DNA from: a bacterium | Lineage (GTDB): Bacteria > Pseudomonadota > Gammaproteobacteria > Burkholderiales > Thiobacillaceae | Direction: 5' to 3' | Assembly: GCA_009772925.1 (NCBI GenBank) | Contig: WOUQ01000002.1 | Coordinates: forward strand, 186,001-250,000 | Length of the DNA stretch: 64,000 nt | Shown: piece by piece, positions 25,940-35,411 of the stretch | How positions within the stretch are numbered: position 1 is the stretch's first letter | Layout of the letters: each line of letters opens with the position of its first letter | Notes under the pieces: model-generated | Told to the model about the DNA's origin: nothing | The model's database searches: none | The model's input: only the letters and a program-made list of their open reading frames with translations | Made by a program: the position numbers and the translations under genes

Positions 25940-26245
25940 ATGAAAGCAATCGTAGTTGCCGCAGCTGCCGCCCTCGCTCTTTCCGCCGGTGTGGCCTCCG
26001 CCGACGAGGCCCTGGCCAAGGACAAGAAATGCATGAGCTGCCACCAGGTAGAGAAGAAGGTGGTGGGTCCGGCTTTCAAGGACATCGCCAAGAAGTACAA
26101 GGGCGACGCCAAGGCCGTGGAACACAACGTCCAAGTCATCAAGAAGGGTGGCAAGGGCGTCTGGGGCGCGGTGCCGATGCCCCCGCACCCGCAGGTTTCC
26201 GACGCCGACGCCGAGAAGCTGGCGAAATGGGTGCTGTCCCTCTGA
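25940..26245 (+). CDS. Small monohaem cytochrome c (c-551/c8 type)
   Basis: A 101-residue precursor: signal peptide MKAIVVAAAAALALSAGVASA, then haem motif CMSCH (residues 31-35) and a distal methionine ligand in VPMPPHPQVSD (about Met80). The pattern and size are those of class I cytochromes c-551/c-552, soluble periplasmic electron carriers to nitrite reductase or oxidases. AAGGAG lies upstream of the ATG at 25940; an upstream extension lacks a signal-like start. A strong terminator follows. Confidence 0.93.
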   Translation: MKAIVVAAAAALALSAGVASADEALAKDKKCMSCHQVEKKVVGPAFKDIAKKYKGDAKAVEHNVQVIKKGGKGVWGAVPMPPHPQVSDADAEKLAKWVLSL

Positions 26246-26260
26246 GCCTCACCGCTTGGG

Positions 26261-26292
26261 AAAATGGCCGGAAATTCCGGCCATTTTTTTTG
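26261..26292 (+). terminator. Rho-independent terminator after cytochrome c
   Basis: A near-perfect stem AAAATGGCCGGAA / TTCCGGCCATTTT with a run of eight T residues follows the cytochrome stop by 16 bases. Because the arms also include A and T runs it could work in both directions. Confidence 0.9.
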
Positions 26293-26397
26293 CCCGCCGG
26301 TCGCGCCGCGGGGCCGGCGAGGAACCGCGAATTCCGCGTCCGAGCTGGCACGGTGTGATATAAATCCGGCGTTTTTTTCATCCGTCAGGGGAATCGC

Positions 26398-27543
26398 ATG
26401 CAAGCCACCAGGTTTTCCATTTCCGCCTTGATCGTCGCCATGACTCTCGCCCTGTCCGCTTGCGGCGAGAAGACGGCGGAAGGCCCCGAGGTCATCCGCA
26501 TCGGTTCGGTGGCGCCGCTGACCGGGCCACAGACCCACATCGGCAAGGACAACGAAAACGGTGCCCGCCTGGCGGTGGACGAGATCAACGCCCAGGGCCT
26601 GGAACTGGGCGGCAAGAAGGTGAAGCTGGAACTGCTGGGCGAGGACGACCAGGCCGAGCCCAAGACCGCCACCATCGTCGCCCAGAAGCTGGTGGACGCG
26701 GGTGCCGTGGCGGTGATCGGCCACCTGAATTCCGGCACCACCATCCCCGCCTCCAAGATCTACCACGACGCCGGCATTCCGCAGATTTCCCCGTCCGCCA
26801 CCGCCGTCGCCTACACCGCCCAGGGTTACAAGACCGCCTACCGGGTGATGGCCAACGATGCCCAGCAGGGCAAGGCCCTGGGCCAGTACGCCGTGGGCAA
26901 GATGGGGGCGAAGAAGATCGCCATCATCGACGACCGCACCGCCTACGGCCAGGGCCTTGCCGACGAGTTCGAGAAGGCCGCCAAGGCCGCCGGAGGCGAG
27001 GTGGTGGCGCGGGAATTCACCAACGACAAGGCCACCGATTTCACCGCCATCCTCACCAGCATCAAGGGCAAGAACCCCGATCTGGTGTTCTTCGGCGGCA
27101 TGGATCCGCAAGGTGGACCCATGGCGCAGCAGCTCAAGCGCCTGGGCCTCTCCGCCAGGCTGTTGGGCGGCGACGGCTTGCAGAACGTCAACTTCCTCAA
27201 GCTGGCCGGCGCCGACGCCGAGGGCGTGGTGGCTTCCTCCCCCGGTCTGCCCATCGATTCCATGCCCGGCGGCCCCGACTTCCGCAAGCGCTTCGAGGCC
27301 AAGTACGGCGTCATCCAGGTCTACGCGCCCTATGCCTACGATGCGGTCTACGCTTTGGTGGACGCCATGAAGCGGGCCAATTCCGCCGAGCCGGCCAAGG
27401 TCCTGGCCGAGTTGCCCAAAGTCGAGATTCAGGGCGTGACCGGTCCGGTGAAGTTCGATGCCAAGGGTGACACCGTCGGCGGTGCCGTGACCGTCTACGA
27501 GGCCAAGGGCGGTGCCTGGCAGGTGCTGGAAACGGTGAAGTGA
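26398..27543 (+). CDS. livK: Branched-chain amino acid ABC transporter, substrate-binding lipoprotein
   Basis: The periplasmic receptor of a Liv-type importer. A lipoprotein signal with lipobox LSAC (cleavage before Cys21) precedes EVIRIGSVAPLTGPQTHIGKDNENGARLAVDEIN, the typical start of type I periplasmic leucine/isoleucine/valine-binding proteins. SSPGLP and YAPYAYDAVYALVDAM near the C-terminus match the family. Its 381 residues are full length. It heads the five-gene liv operon; the gap to livH contains a heptamer inverted repeat. Confidence 0.95.
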   Translation: MQATRFSISALIVAMTLALSACGEKTAEGPEVIRIGSVAPLTGPQTHIGKDNENGARLAVDEINAQGLELGGKKVKLELLGEDDQAEPKTATIVAQKLVDAGAVAVIGHLNSGTTIPASKIYHDAGIPQISPSATAVAYTAQGYKTAYRVMANDAQQGKALGQYAVGKMGAKKIAIIDDRTAYGQGLADEFEKAAKAAGGEVVAREFTNDKATDFTAILTSIKGKNPDLVFFGGMDPQGGPMAQQLKRLGLSARLLGGDGLQNVNFLKLAGADAEGVVASSPGLPIDSMPGGPDFRKRFEAKYGVIQVYAPYAYDAVYALVDAMKRANSAEPAKVLAELPKVEIQGVTGPVKFDAKGDTVGGAVTVYEAKGGAWQVLETVK

Positions 27544-27644
27544 AGCAGCGGGTAGCGGGTAGTCTGTAGCGGGTAGCCAATATTTCCGAGCCTGTGGCGC
27601 GCAAGTAAAAGCTACGCGCTACCGGCCACCAGCTACCCGCTTCC
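27544..27644. repeat. Heptamer-built inverted repeat between livK and livH
   Basis: The left arm (27544-27578) is a chain of 7-bp units AGCGGGT, AGCGGGT, AGTCTGT, AGCGGGT; the right arm (27611-27644), read on the minus strand, is AGCGGGT, AGCTGGT, GGCCGGT, AGCGCGT. The arms can pair around a loop of about 32 bases. The unit differs from the GTNAGGC family at the two other sites, but size, phasing and position directly after a stop codon are the same. Confidence 0.85.
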
Positions 27645-27650
27645 CCAGCC

Positions 27651-28572
27651 ATGGACATCTTCACCCAGCAACTCATCAACGGCCTGGTGCTGGGCAGCAT
27701 CTATGCCCTGGTGGCCCTCGGCTACACCATGGTCTACGGCATTCTGGAGTTGATCAACTTCGCCCACGGCGAGGTCACCATGATCGGCGCCATGGTGGCC
27801 CTGTCGGTCATCGGCGTGCTGCTCGGCGCGTCGCCGGACCTGCCGGGGCTGATGGTGGTCATCGCCGGATTGCTGGTGGCCATCCCCGCCTGCATGGCCC
27901 TGGCCTTCGGCATCGAGAAGATCGCCTACCGGCCCTTGCGCAAGGCGCCCCGGCTGGCGCCGCTGATCACCGCCATCGGTGTTTCCATCATCCTGCAGAA
28001 CGTGGCGATGCTCGTCTGGGGGCGGCAGTACGTGTCCTTTCCCGCCATCCTGCCGCGCGGCCAGCACGAGATCCTGGGCGCCCACATCACCGACCTGCAG
28101 ATCGCCATCGTCGTCCTATCCCTGCTCTCCATGGCAGGACTCTGGCTGCTGGTGGAGAAGACCCGGCTGGGCCGGGCCATGCGCGCCACCGCGCAGTCCA
28201 AGGAGGTGGCGGAACTGATGGGTGTGAACGTGGACCGGGTGATCTCCTACACCTTCATCATCGGTGCCGCGATCGCCGCGATCGCCGGCGTAATGGTGAG
28301 CGCCTACTACGGCCTGGCTCACTACTACATGGGCTTCATGCTGGGCCTGAAGGCCTTTTCGGCGGCTGTCCTGGGCGGCATCGGCAACATCGCCGGGGCC
28401 ATGCTGGGCGGCCTCCTGCTGGGGGTCATCGAGGCGCTCGGCGCGGGCTACATCGGCGACCTCACCGGCGGTTTCCTGGGCAGCCATTACCAGGACGTGT
28501 TCGCCTTCTTGGTGCTTATCCTGGTGCTGGTGTTCCGGCCCTCCGGCCTCCTCGGCGAGCGGGTGGCCAGCC

Positions 28573-28580
<8 letters not shown>
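27651..28580 (+). CDS. livH: Branched-chain amino acid ABC transporter permease LivH
   Basis: One of two permeases of the Liv importer. The N-terminus MDIFTQQLINGLVLGSIYALVALGYTMVYGILELINFAHGEVTMIGAM is the family signature; multiple membrane helices and the cytoplasmic EAA-like loop (VLGGIGNIAGAMLGGLLLGVIE) follow. The 309 residues are full length. It overlaps the livM start by 8 bases. Confidence 0.96.
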
Positions 28581-30454
<1,874 letters not shown>

Positions 30455-30458
<4 letters not shown>

Positions 30459-31162
30459 GTCTGCTCAGCGTGCACGGCCTCAAGGTTGCCTACGGTGGCA
30501 TCCAGGCGGTGCGCGGCATCGACATCGAGGTCGCCGAGGGGGAACTCGTCTGCCTGATCGGTGCCAACGGTGCCGGCAAGAGCAGCACCCTGAAGGGCAT
30601 CATGGGCCTGGCGCATCCGCGCGGCGAGGTGCTGCTCGCCGGTGAACGCCTGCACAAGCTTCCCACCCACGCCATCGCCGCCCGCGGTCTCGCCCTGGTA
30701 CCCGAGGGGCGCGGCGTGTTCGGCCGCCTGACGGTGGCGGAGAACCTGGACATGGGCGCCTACGCACGCCGCGACCGGGCCGGCATCCAGGCCGATCTTG
30801 CGCGCGCCTACGATCTCTTCCCGCGCCTGGCGGAGCGCCGCGCGCAACTCGCGGGCACCCTGTCCGGCGGTGAGCAACAGATGCTCGCCATTGCCCGCGC
30901 CCTCATGGGGCGGCCGCGCCTGCTGCTGCTGGACGAGCCCAGCATGGGGCTGGCGCCGCTGATGGTGCGCAAGATCTACGAAACCATCGCCATGATCGCG
31001 GCCGAAGGCGTCACCCTGTTGCTGGTGGAACAGAACGCCCACCTGGCCTTGAAGGTGAGCCAGCGCGCCTACGTCATGGAGAGCGGCGAGATCACCCTGT
31101 CCGGCGCGTCCGCGGAACTTGCCGCGAATCCGCGCGTGCGCGCCGCCTATCTGGGCGAGTAA
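30455..31162 (+). CDS. livF: Branched-chain amino acid ABC transporter ATPase LivF
   Basis: Second ATPase with Walker A GANGAGKSS, the LivF hallmark ALVPEGRGVFGRLTVAENL, signature LSGGEQQMLAIARALM, Walker B LLLLDEPSMGLAPLM and LLVEQNAHLAL. The 235 residues are full length. It is the last gene of the liv operon; no clear terminator follows before the next promoter-like region. Confidence 0.97.
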
Positions 31163-31244
31163 TCCCCGCCCGACGTTTCGTTGCAACCTCGCAACATCCT
31201 GCATGCGGCAGCCGCACATATCCGGCCAAACAATCGAATGTACT

Positions 31245-31259
31245 AATATTCGCAAATAT
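31245..31259. promoter_or_regulatory. Shared motif AATATNCGCNAATAT, copy 1, with overlapping -10-like box
   Basis: AATATTCGCAAATAT lies 62 bases upstream of the methionine-rich repeat gene. The same 15-bp pattern occurs once more, upstream of the next gene, and I found it nowhere else in the window. A TATACT box (31257-31262) overlaps its right end, so it could be part of a promoter or a repressor site. Confidence 0.5.
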
Positions 31260-31321
31260 ACTGTCGGCTCAGTACCGAATTCGTTTTACCCCTTTTTAAT
31301 CAACTTGTTAGGAGTATTGCC

Positions 31322-31999
31322 ATGAAGAAGCTTTCCGCCCTGATCCTGGCCCTGGTTGCCCCCGCCGCGTTTGCCCAAACCGCCGCCACCCCCGAGTCGA
31401 CCGCCGCCCAGCTGCTGGACCCGGTCAAAGCCGCCGACATCGCCAAGGATCCCAAGGCCGCCGTCGCCGCCATGACCAACCTGATGGATCCCGCCACTTC
31501 CATCATCATGATGCAGAAGGGCATGGACCCCGCCACCTACACCCGTATGGTCCAGGCCGGCATGTCTCCCGACATCCTGAAGTCCTACGCCGCCTTCATG
31601 GACCCCAACATGTACACCAAGTGGCTGGCCGCCTCCATGGACCCCAACTTCTACATGGCCGCCATGGCTCCCCTGCTCAACCCCAACATGTACATGAAGT
31701 GGATGATGTCTCCTCTGGATCCCCGCGTCCTGCAGATGGGCATGGCTCCCCTGAACCCCAACATGTACATGAACTGGGCAATGGCTCCCATCGCTCCGGC
31801 CAACATGAACCTGATGATGGCTCCGCTGAACCCCAACCTGTACACCCAGTGGGCCGGCGCCGCGGCTGATCCCAAGACCTACGGCACCTGGGGCGCGCTG
31901 ATGAACCCCGCCACCTACGGCAACATGGCCAACCCCTTCGCCGGCTTCATCCCGGTCCCGGTTGCTCCCGCCGCCGCTCCGGCTCCCGCCGCCAAGTAA
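31322..31999 (+). CDS. Secreted Met-rich protein of thirteen 12-13-residue repeats
   Basis: I do not recognise a described family. A clean signal peptide (MKKLSALILALVAPAAFAQ) leads into thirteen consecutive units, each starting with a residue-Pro pair (mostly DP or NP); the first codons of these pairs fall at 31448, 31487, 31526, 31565, 31601, 31640, 31679, 31718, 31754, 31793, 31829, 31868 and 31904, i.e. steps of 39 or 36 bases. The consensus is [M/L][D/N]P[N/A]xYxxWxxx. About 27 of 225 residues are Met by hand count. The tail is Pro/Ala rich (VPVAPAAAPAPAAK). AGGAG precedes the start and a strong terminator follows, so it is a monocistronic, probably highly expressed gene. The D/N-P steps look like helix caps, suggesting a solenoid of short helices; metal binding by the methionines is possible but unproven. 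Confidence 0.9.
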   Translation: MKKLSALILALVAPAAFAQTAATPESTAAQLLDPVKAADIAKDPKAAVAAMTNLMDPATSIIMMQKGMDPATYTRMVQAGMSPDILKSYAAFMDPNMYTKWLAASMDPNFYMAAMAPLLNPNMYMKWMMSPLDPRVLQMGMAPLNPNMYMNWAMAPIAPANMNLMMAPLNPNLYTQWAGAAADPKTYGTWGALMNPATYGNMANPFAGFIPVPVAPAAAPAPAAK

Positions 32000-32024
32000 T
32001 TCACGGTTGCTCCCGGCCTGAAAG

Positions 32025-32052
32025 GGCGGAACTTCGGTTCCGCCTTTTTTTT
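32025..32052 (+). terminator. Strong terminator after the Met-rich repeat gene
   Basis: A perfect 8-bp stem GGCGGAAC / GTTCCGCC closed by the stable TTCG tetraloop is followed by eight T residues. This is the strongest terminator in the window and insulates the repeat gene from the next one. Confidence 0.95.
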
Positions 32053-32079
32053 CGTCTATGCTAGTCAAAGAAGCATGTT

Positions 32080-32094
32080 AATATGCGCTAATAT
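32080..32094. promoter_or_regulatory. Shared motif AATATNCGCNAATAT, copy 2
   Basis: AATATGCGCTAATAT lies 33 bases upstream of the likely start of the next secreted protein. It matches copy 1 (31245) at every fixed position, with a central CGC flanked by AATAT on both sides. The two genes it precedes also share a protein repeat, which supports a common regulator. Confidence 0.5.
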
Positions 32095-32127
32095 TTCACT
32101 ATCTCCATGATTTGCATAGGTCGTGTC

Positions 32128-32847
32128 ATGACAAGCCGGGCAACTTTGGCAATCTCCCTGCTGGCGTTGGGTCTTTCCCTGGGCGCGCGGGCGGAGGAGG
32201 TCAAGGTCCGTAAAGGTGGAGAGGTGGGAAAACGTGCTGAGTTGCCGACCCAGCGCGTCCGCCAGAAAGACGGCAGCGTCATGCTTCGCCTGGCCCTGCC
32301 CAAGACGAGCAAAGGGCCCGCCGCCAAGGCGCACACCGTGCCCATGCCGGAGCGCGCGGAACCGGGCGCGCAATTTCCCGGTGCCGACTCCGGGCCCGAG
32401 CGATCCGCCGCCTTGCAGGCCTGGCTGGACGCGGTCGCCGAACCACGCGTGATGACCGCGCTGGCGGCAGTGGCGATGCAACCCGGAGTTCCGGTGCAAA
32501 GTCTCGGCAGCCAGCCGGACCCGGCCCTGGTGCGCAGCGGCGAAGAATACAAGGATCCCAGGTTGTATCTGGCGTGGCAGCTGGCCGGCATGGATTTCAT
32601 GTATGGCCGTGCCATCCTTCGGCAATCTCCGAACGGGGTGGGTTCACCCGCGCAAGGCTTCCTCGCCATCAACCTCATGATTCCCGAATTCGCGCGCGCC
32701 GGAGTTCCCTTGAAGCCCACGCTATGGTCCAACGCCTTCGGTGAAGGACCCGGTGGACACGCGGCGGCGCAGGAATGGTTGAAGCTGCCGACGCCGGACC
32801 CGCGCGCAAATTCCTGGCTCAGCCACAACCAGCACTACCGTTACTGA
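32128..32847 (+). CDS. Secreted protein with four degenerate 12-13-residue repeats
   Basis: An unrecognised exported protein of 239 residues. From the ATG at 32128 it has a signal peptide (MTSRATLAISLLALGLSLGARA); an in-frame ATG at 32107 is also possible. A basic linker (KVRKGGEVGKRAELP) leads to a domain in which EP, QP, DP and DP pairs start at 32440, 32479, 32518 and 32554, i.e. steps of 39, 39 and 36 bases, the same phase as the preceding gene. The last unit, DPRLYLAWQLAGM, fits the neighbour's consensus. The C-terminal GHAAAQEWLKLPTPDPRANSWLSHNQHYRY is rich in aromatic and His residues. It overlaps the end of the opposite-strand 5-FCL gene by 7 bases. Confidence 0.85.
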   Translation: MTSRATLAISLLALGLSLGARAEEVKVRKGGEVGKRAELPTQRVRQKDGSVMLRLALPKTSKGPAAKAHTVPMPERAEPGAQFPGADSGPERSAALQAWLDAVAEPRVMTALAAVAMQPGVPVQSLGSQPDPALVRSGEEYKDPRLYLAWQLAGMDFMYGRAILRQSPNGVGSPAQGFLAINLMIPEFARAGVPLKPTLWSNAFGEGPGGHAAAQEWLKLPTPDPRANSWLSHNQHYRY

Positions 32848-33470
32848 GTTTTACGTGTTTTTCCGCGGACCGCCAGGTAGCGGCGCTCCGTGAGAACCCC
32901 ATCGAGCGGCACGTCCCAGGCATCGCGCGGCACACGATCCACCTCCTGGACCGCGTAGGCCACGCCGATCAGGCGCGGCTTGCGCCAATGCCGGCGGATG
33001 CGCAACGCGGCCAGACTGGCGTCGTAGTAGCCCCCGCCCATGCCGATGCGCCAGCCCTCCGCGTCGAATCCCAGCAGCGGCAGGAACAGGGTTTCCAGGG
33101 AGCCGGCGCGGCATTTCCTTGGCGCTGGCGGGTGATATTCCGGAATGCCGAAGCGGTTGACGAACCAGGCCGGCCGCTCGCCCAGCCGGGTGAACCACAG
33201 TTTCTTGCGGCCCCGTCCCGGCACGATGGGGAGAAAGCAGGCGGCGCCCAGGGCCAGGGCTCTTTCCAGAAGAGGCAGGACGTCGATCTCGTGCCTGGTC
33301 GGAACATAGAAACCGGCGCGGCGCTTGCGCATGAGCAGGCGGTGACGCAGGGCCAGGCGCAGCAGTTGCCTGGACGCCCGGCGTCGCTCGGCGGTCGACA
33401 GGGCCGCGCGGCGGGCGCGCAAGGCGCGGCGCAAGGCGGCTTTGTCGGGAAATTCGCGCGCGCGGATCAT
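32841..33470 (-). CDS. fau: 5-formyltetrahydrofolate cyclo-ligase
   Basis: This enzyme converts 5-formyl-THF to 5,10-methenyl-THF with ATP. The family blocks are present: basic N-terminal RRALRARRAALSTAERRRAS, HEIDVLPLL, and the phosphate-binding RIGMGGGYYDASLA. Length 209 is normal with a short basic tail (RGKTRKTQ). Immediately upstream on the same strand is 6S RNA, an arrangement conserved across proteobacteria, where the two are often co-transcribed. Confidence 0.93.
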   Translation of the reverse strand: MIRAREFPDKAALRRALRARRAALSTAERRRASRQLLRLALRHRLLMRKRRAGFYVPTRHEIDVLPLLERALALGAACFLPIVPGRGRKKLWFTRLGERPAWFVNRFGIPEYHPPAPRKCRAGSLETLFLPLLGFDAEGWRIGMGGGYYDASLAALRIRRHWRKPRLIGVAYAVQEVDRVPRDAWDVPLDGVLTERRYLAVRGKTRKTQ

Positions 33471-33482
33471 GAGGATGGAAGG

Positions 33483-33664
33483 GTCTCCCCGCTTGCGCCG
33501 TCCAGGCCGCTATCCTGAACCCTGGGGTTCAAGGTCGGTCGCGATTCCGCCGCTTCGGGTACATGGGCAAGCCACGCGCACGCCCGCGAAGGAAACCCGC
33601 GACCTGCGCTTACGCTTATCGGTTCAAAGAATATGCGACCTTCGCGAACGCAGCAGGGAGATTG
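33483..33664 (-). ncRNA. ssrS: 6S RNA
   Basis: 6S RNA mimics an open promoter and sequesters sigma-70 RNA polymerase in stationary phase. On the minus strand the region begins CAATCTCCCTGCTGCGTTCG and ends GCGCAAGCGGGGAGACC; these ends pair to form the closing stem. The 3' half carries ACCTTGAACCCCAGGGTTC, matching the well-known ACCTTGAACC..GGGTTCA segment of the family. It lies between zapA and the 5-FCL gene, the conserved location. The exact ends are estimates. No good -10 box is visible directly before the 5' end. Confidence 0.88.
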
Positions 33665-33750
33665 AGCACCGCCCGCGGGGAGCCCAAGAAACCCTTGGGG
33701 CGGCCCGGCGAGTTTCTTGAAAGACGCCCCGTGGCAAACGCCGCGAGCGG

Positions 33751-34062
33751 TCAAAACAGATTATCTTGCTGGGCCAGGGCCTGATCAAGCAGGCCGACGA
33801 GGCGTTCGACGCGCTCGCGGTCCTGGCGATCATCGGGCTGCATGGGGCGGGCGGCGAGATAGTCGTGGGTGATGTTGAGGGCGGCCATGATGGCGATGCG
33901 TTCAAGGCCGATCACCTTGCCGCTGTCGCGGATCTCGCGCATCTTGCGGTCGAGGTGGGTGACCGCCTGCAGCAGGCCCTCGCGTTCGTCATCCGGGCAG
34001 GCCACGCGGAACTCGCGGCCCATGATGGTGACGTCGAGACTGACGTTGTTGGTGGTGGTCAT
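33751..34062 (-). CDS. zapA: Cell division protein ZapA
   Basis: ZapA bundles FtsZ filaments. The 103-residue protein has the N-terminal VSLDVTIMGREFRVACPDDEREGLLQAVTHLDRKMREI block and the second-half helix IAIMAALNITHDYL, followed by a coiled-coil C-terminus (RERVERLVGLLDQAL). It sits one base downstream of a zapB-like gene and upstream of 6S RNA. Confidence 0.95.
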   Translation of the reverse strand: MTTTNNVSLDVTIMGREFRVACPDDEREGLLQAVTHLDRKMREIRDSGKVIGLERIAIMAALNITHDYLAARPMQPDDRQDRERVERLVGLLDQALAQQDNLF

Positions 34063-34063
34063 C

Positions 34064-34255
34064 TCAGTCGGGGATCCGGTTCAACAGGGTTTCCATGCGC
34101 GAACGCGCCTCCTCCAACCGCTCGGTCAACTGCTTGTTGCTGTTCTCCAGCGCCACCACCTGCTGGCGCAACTTGAGGGTTTCCTCGCGCATGGCCCGAT
34201 AGCGGTCGAGCATTTGCGTGAGCCTGCTTTCCAGCATGTCCAGTTCGGTTTGCAT
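34064..34255 (-). CDS. ZapB-like coiled-coil protein (TIGR02449/DUF904 type)
   Basis: A 63-residue protein, almost wholly coiled coil: MQTELDMLESRLTQMLDRYRAMREETLKLRQQVVALENSNKQLTERLEEARSRME, shown here only by its heptad character. Small coiled-coil proteins of this kind are regularly encoded directly before zapA and are thought to be ZapB relatives. The start MQTELDM at 34255 is preferred over an upstream ATG at 34294 that would add an uncharacteristic N-terminus. Confidence 0.8.
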   Translation of the reverse strand: MQTELDMLESRLTQMLDRYRAMREETLKLRQQVVALENSNKQLTERLEEARSRMETLLNRIPD

Positions 34256-34318
34256 GGCGGCACTATAAGTTGCGGCATTTTCCCGCGTCAACAAAGGCTT
34301 TCCCGGCGCGCCGCGGGC

Positions 34319-35386
34319 TCAGGCGGCGTGATAGGCGCGGCTCGTCTCGCGCACCGTCTCCACCAGCACGCTGACGTTTTCCGGCGGCGTGTGCTGAGAG
34401 ATGCCGTGGCCCAGATTGAAGACATGGCCGCTGCCCTGGCCGTAGCTGGCCAGGATGGCCTTCGCCTCGGCCGCCACCGCTTCCGGCGTGGTGAGCAGGA
34501 TGCCGGGATCCATGTTGCCTTGCAGGGCCACCTTGTCGCCGACGCGGCGGCGTGCGTCGCCGATGTCGATGGTCCAGTCCAGGCCGACGGCATCGCAGCC
34601 GCAGCCGGCGATGCGTTCCAGCCAGAGGCCGCCACCCTTGGTGAAGACGATGCGCGGCACCACGCGGCCCTCGCGCTCCCGCGTCAGGCCGGCCATGATG
34701 CGGGCCATGTAGGGCAGGGAGAATTCCAGGTAGGCGGCTTGCGACACCATGCCGCCCCAGGAATCGAACACCATCACCGCCTGGGCGCCGGCCTCGATCT
34801 GCGCGTTGAGGTAGTCGATGACGGCCTGGGCGGTCACGTCCAGGATGTGATGCATGAGGTCCGGACGGCTGTACATCATGCGCTTGACCTGGGTGTAGCT
34901 GTCGCTGCCCTCGCCCTCGATCATGTAGCAGGACAGAGTGAAGGGACTGCCGGAGAAGCCGATGAGGGGCACGGAACCGTCCAGCGCCTTGCGAATCTCG
35001 GCCACCGCGTCGATGACGTAGCGCAGATGGTCGTGCGGATCCGGCGCCTTGAGATCGCGGATGGCCCACTCCTCGCGCAGCGGCCGCTCGAACTTCGGCC
35101 CCTCGCCCTCGGCGAAATACAGGCCCAGGCCCATGGCATCCGGCACGGTGAGGATGTCGGAGAACAGGATGGCGGCGTCCAGGTTGTAGCGCGCCAGCGG
35201 CTGTAGCGTCACCTCGGTGGCCAGCTGCGGCGACTTGCAGAGGTTCAGGAAGCTGCCGGCGCGGGCGCGGGTGGCGCAATATTCCGGCAGATAGCGGCCG
35301 GCCTGGCGCATCAGCCAGGTGGGGGTGTAGGCGGTGGGCTGGCGCAGCAGGGCGCGCAGGAAGGTGTCGTTCTTCAGGGGGGTCAT
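34319..35386 (-). CDS. hemE: Uroporphyrinogen decarboxylase
   Basis: HemE makes coproporphyrinogen III in haem synthesis. The N-terminus [36 protein letters not shown] contains the active-site RQAGR motif, and [19 protein letters not shown] and [16 protein letters not shown] follow, with [12 protein letters not shown] near the C-terminus. The 355-residue length is standard. It stands alone between zap genes and a symporter. Confidence 0.98.
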   Translation of the reverse strand: MTPLKNDTFLRALLRQPTAYTPTWLMRQAGRYLPEYCATRARAGSFLNLCKSPQLATEVTLQPLARYNLDAAILFSDILTVPDAMGLGLYFAEGEGPKFERPLREEWAIRDLKAPDPHDHLRYVIDAVAEIRKALDGSVPLIGFSGSPFTLSCYMIEGEGSDSYTQVKRMMYSRPDLMHHILDVTAQAVIDYLNAQIEAGAQAVMVFDSWGGMVSQAAYLEFSLPYMARIMAGLTREREGRVVPRIVFTKGGGLWLERIAGCGCDAVGLDWTIDIGDARRRVGDKVALQGNMDPGILLTTPEAVAAEAKAILASYGQGSGHVFNLGHGISQHTPPENVSVLVETVRETSRAYHAA

Positions 35387-35411
35387 GGTGGAGGCCGCGG
35401 AAAAAACCGCG

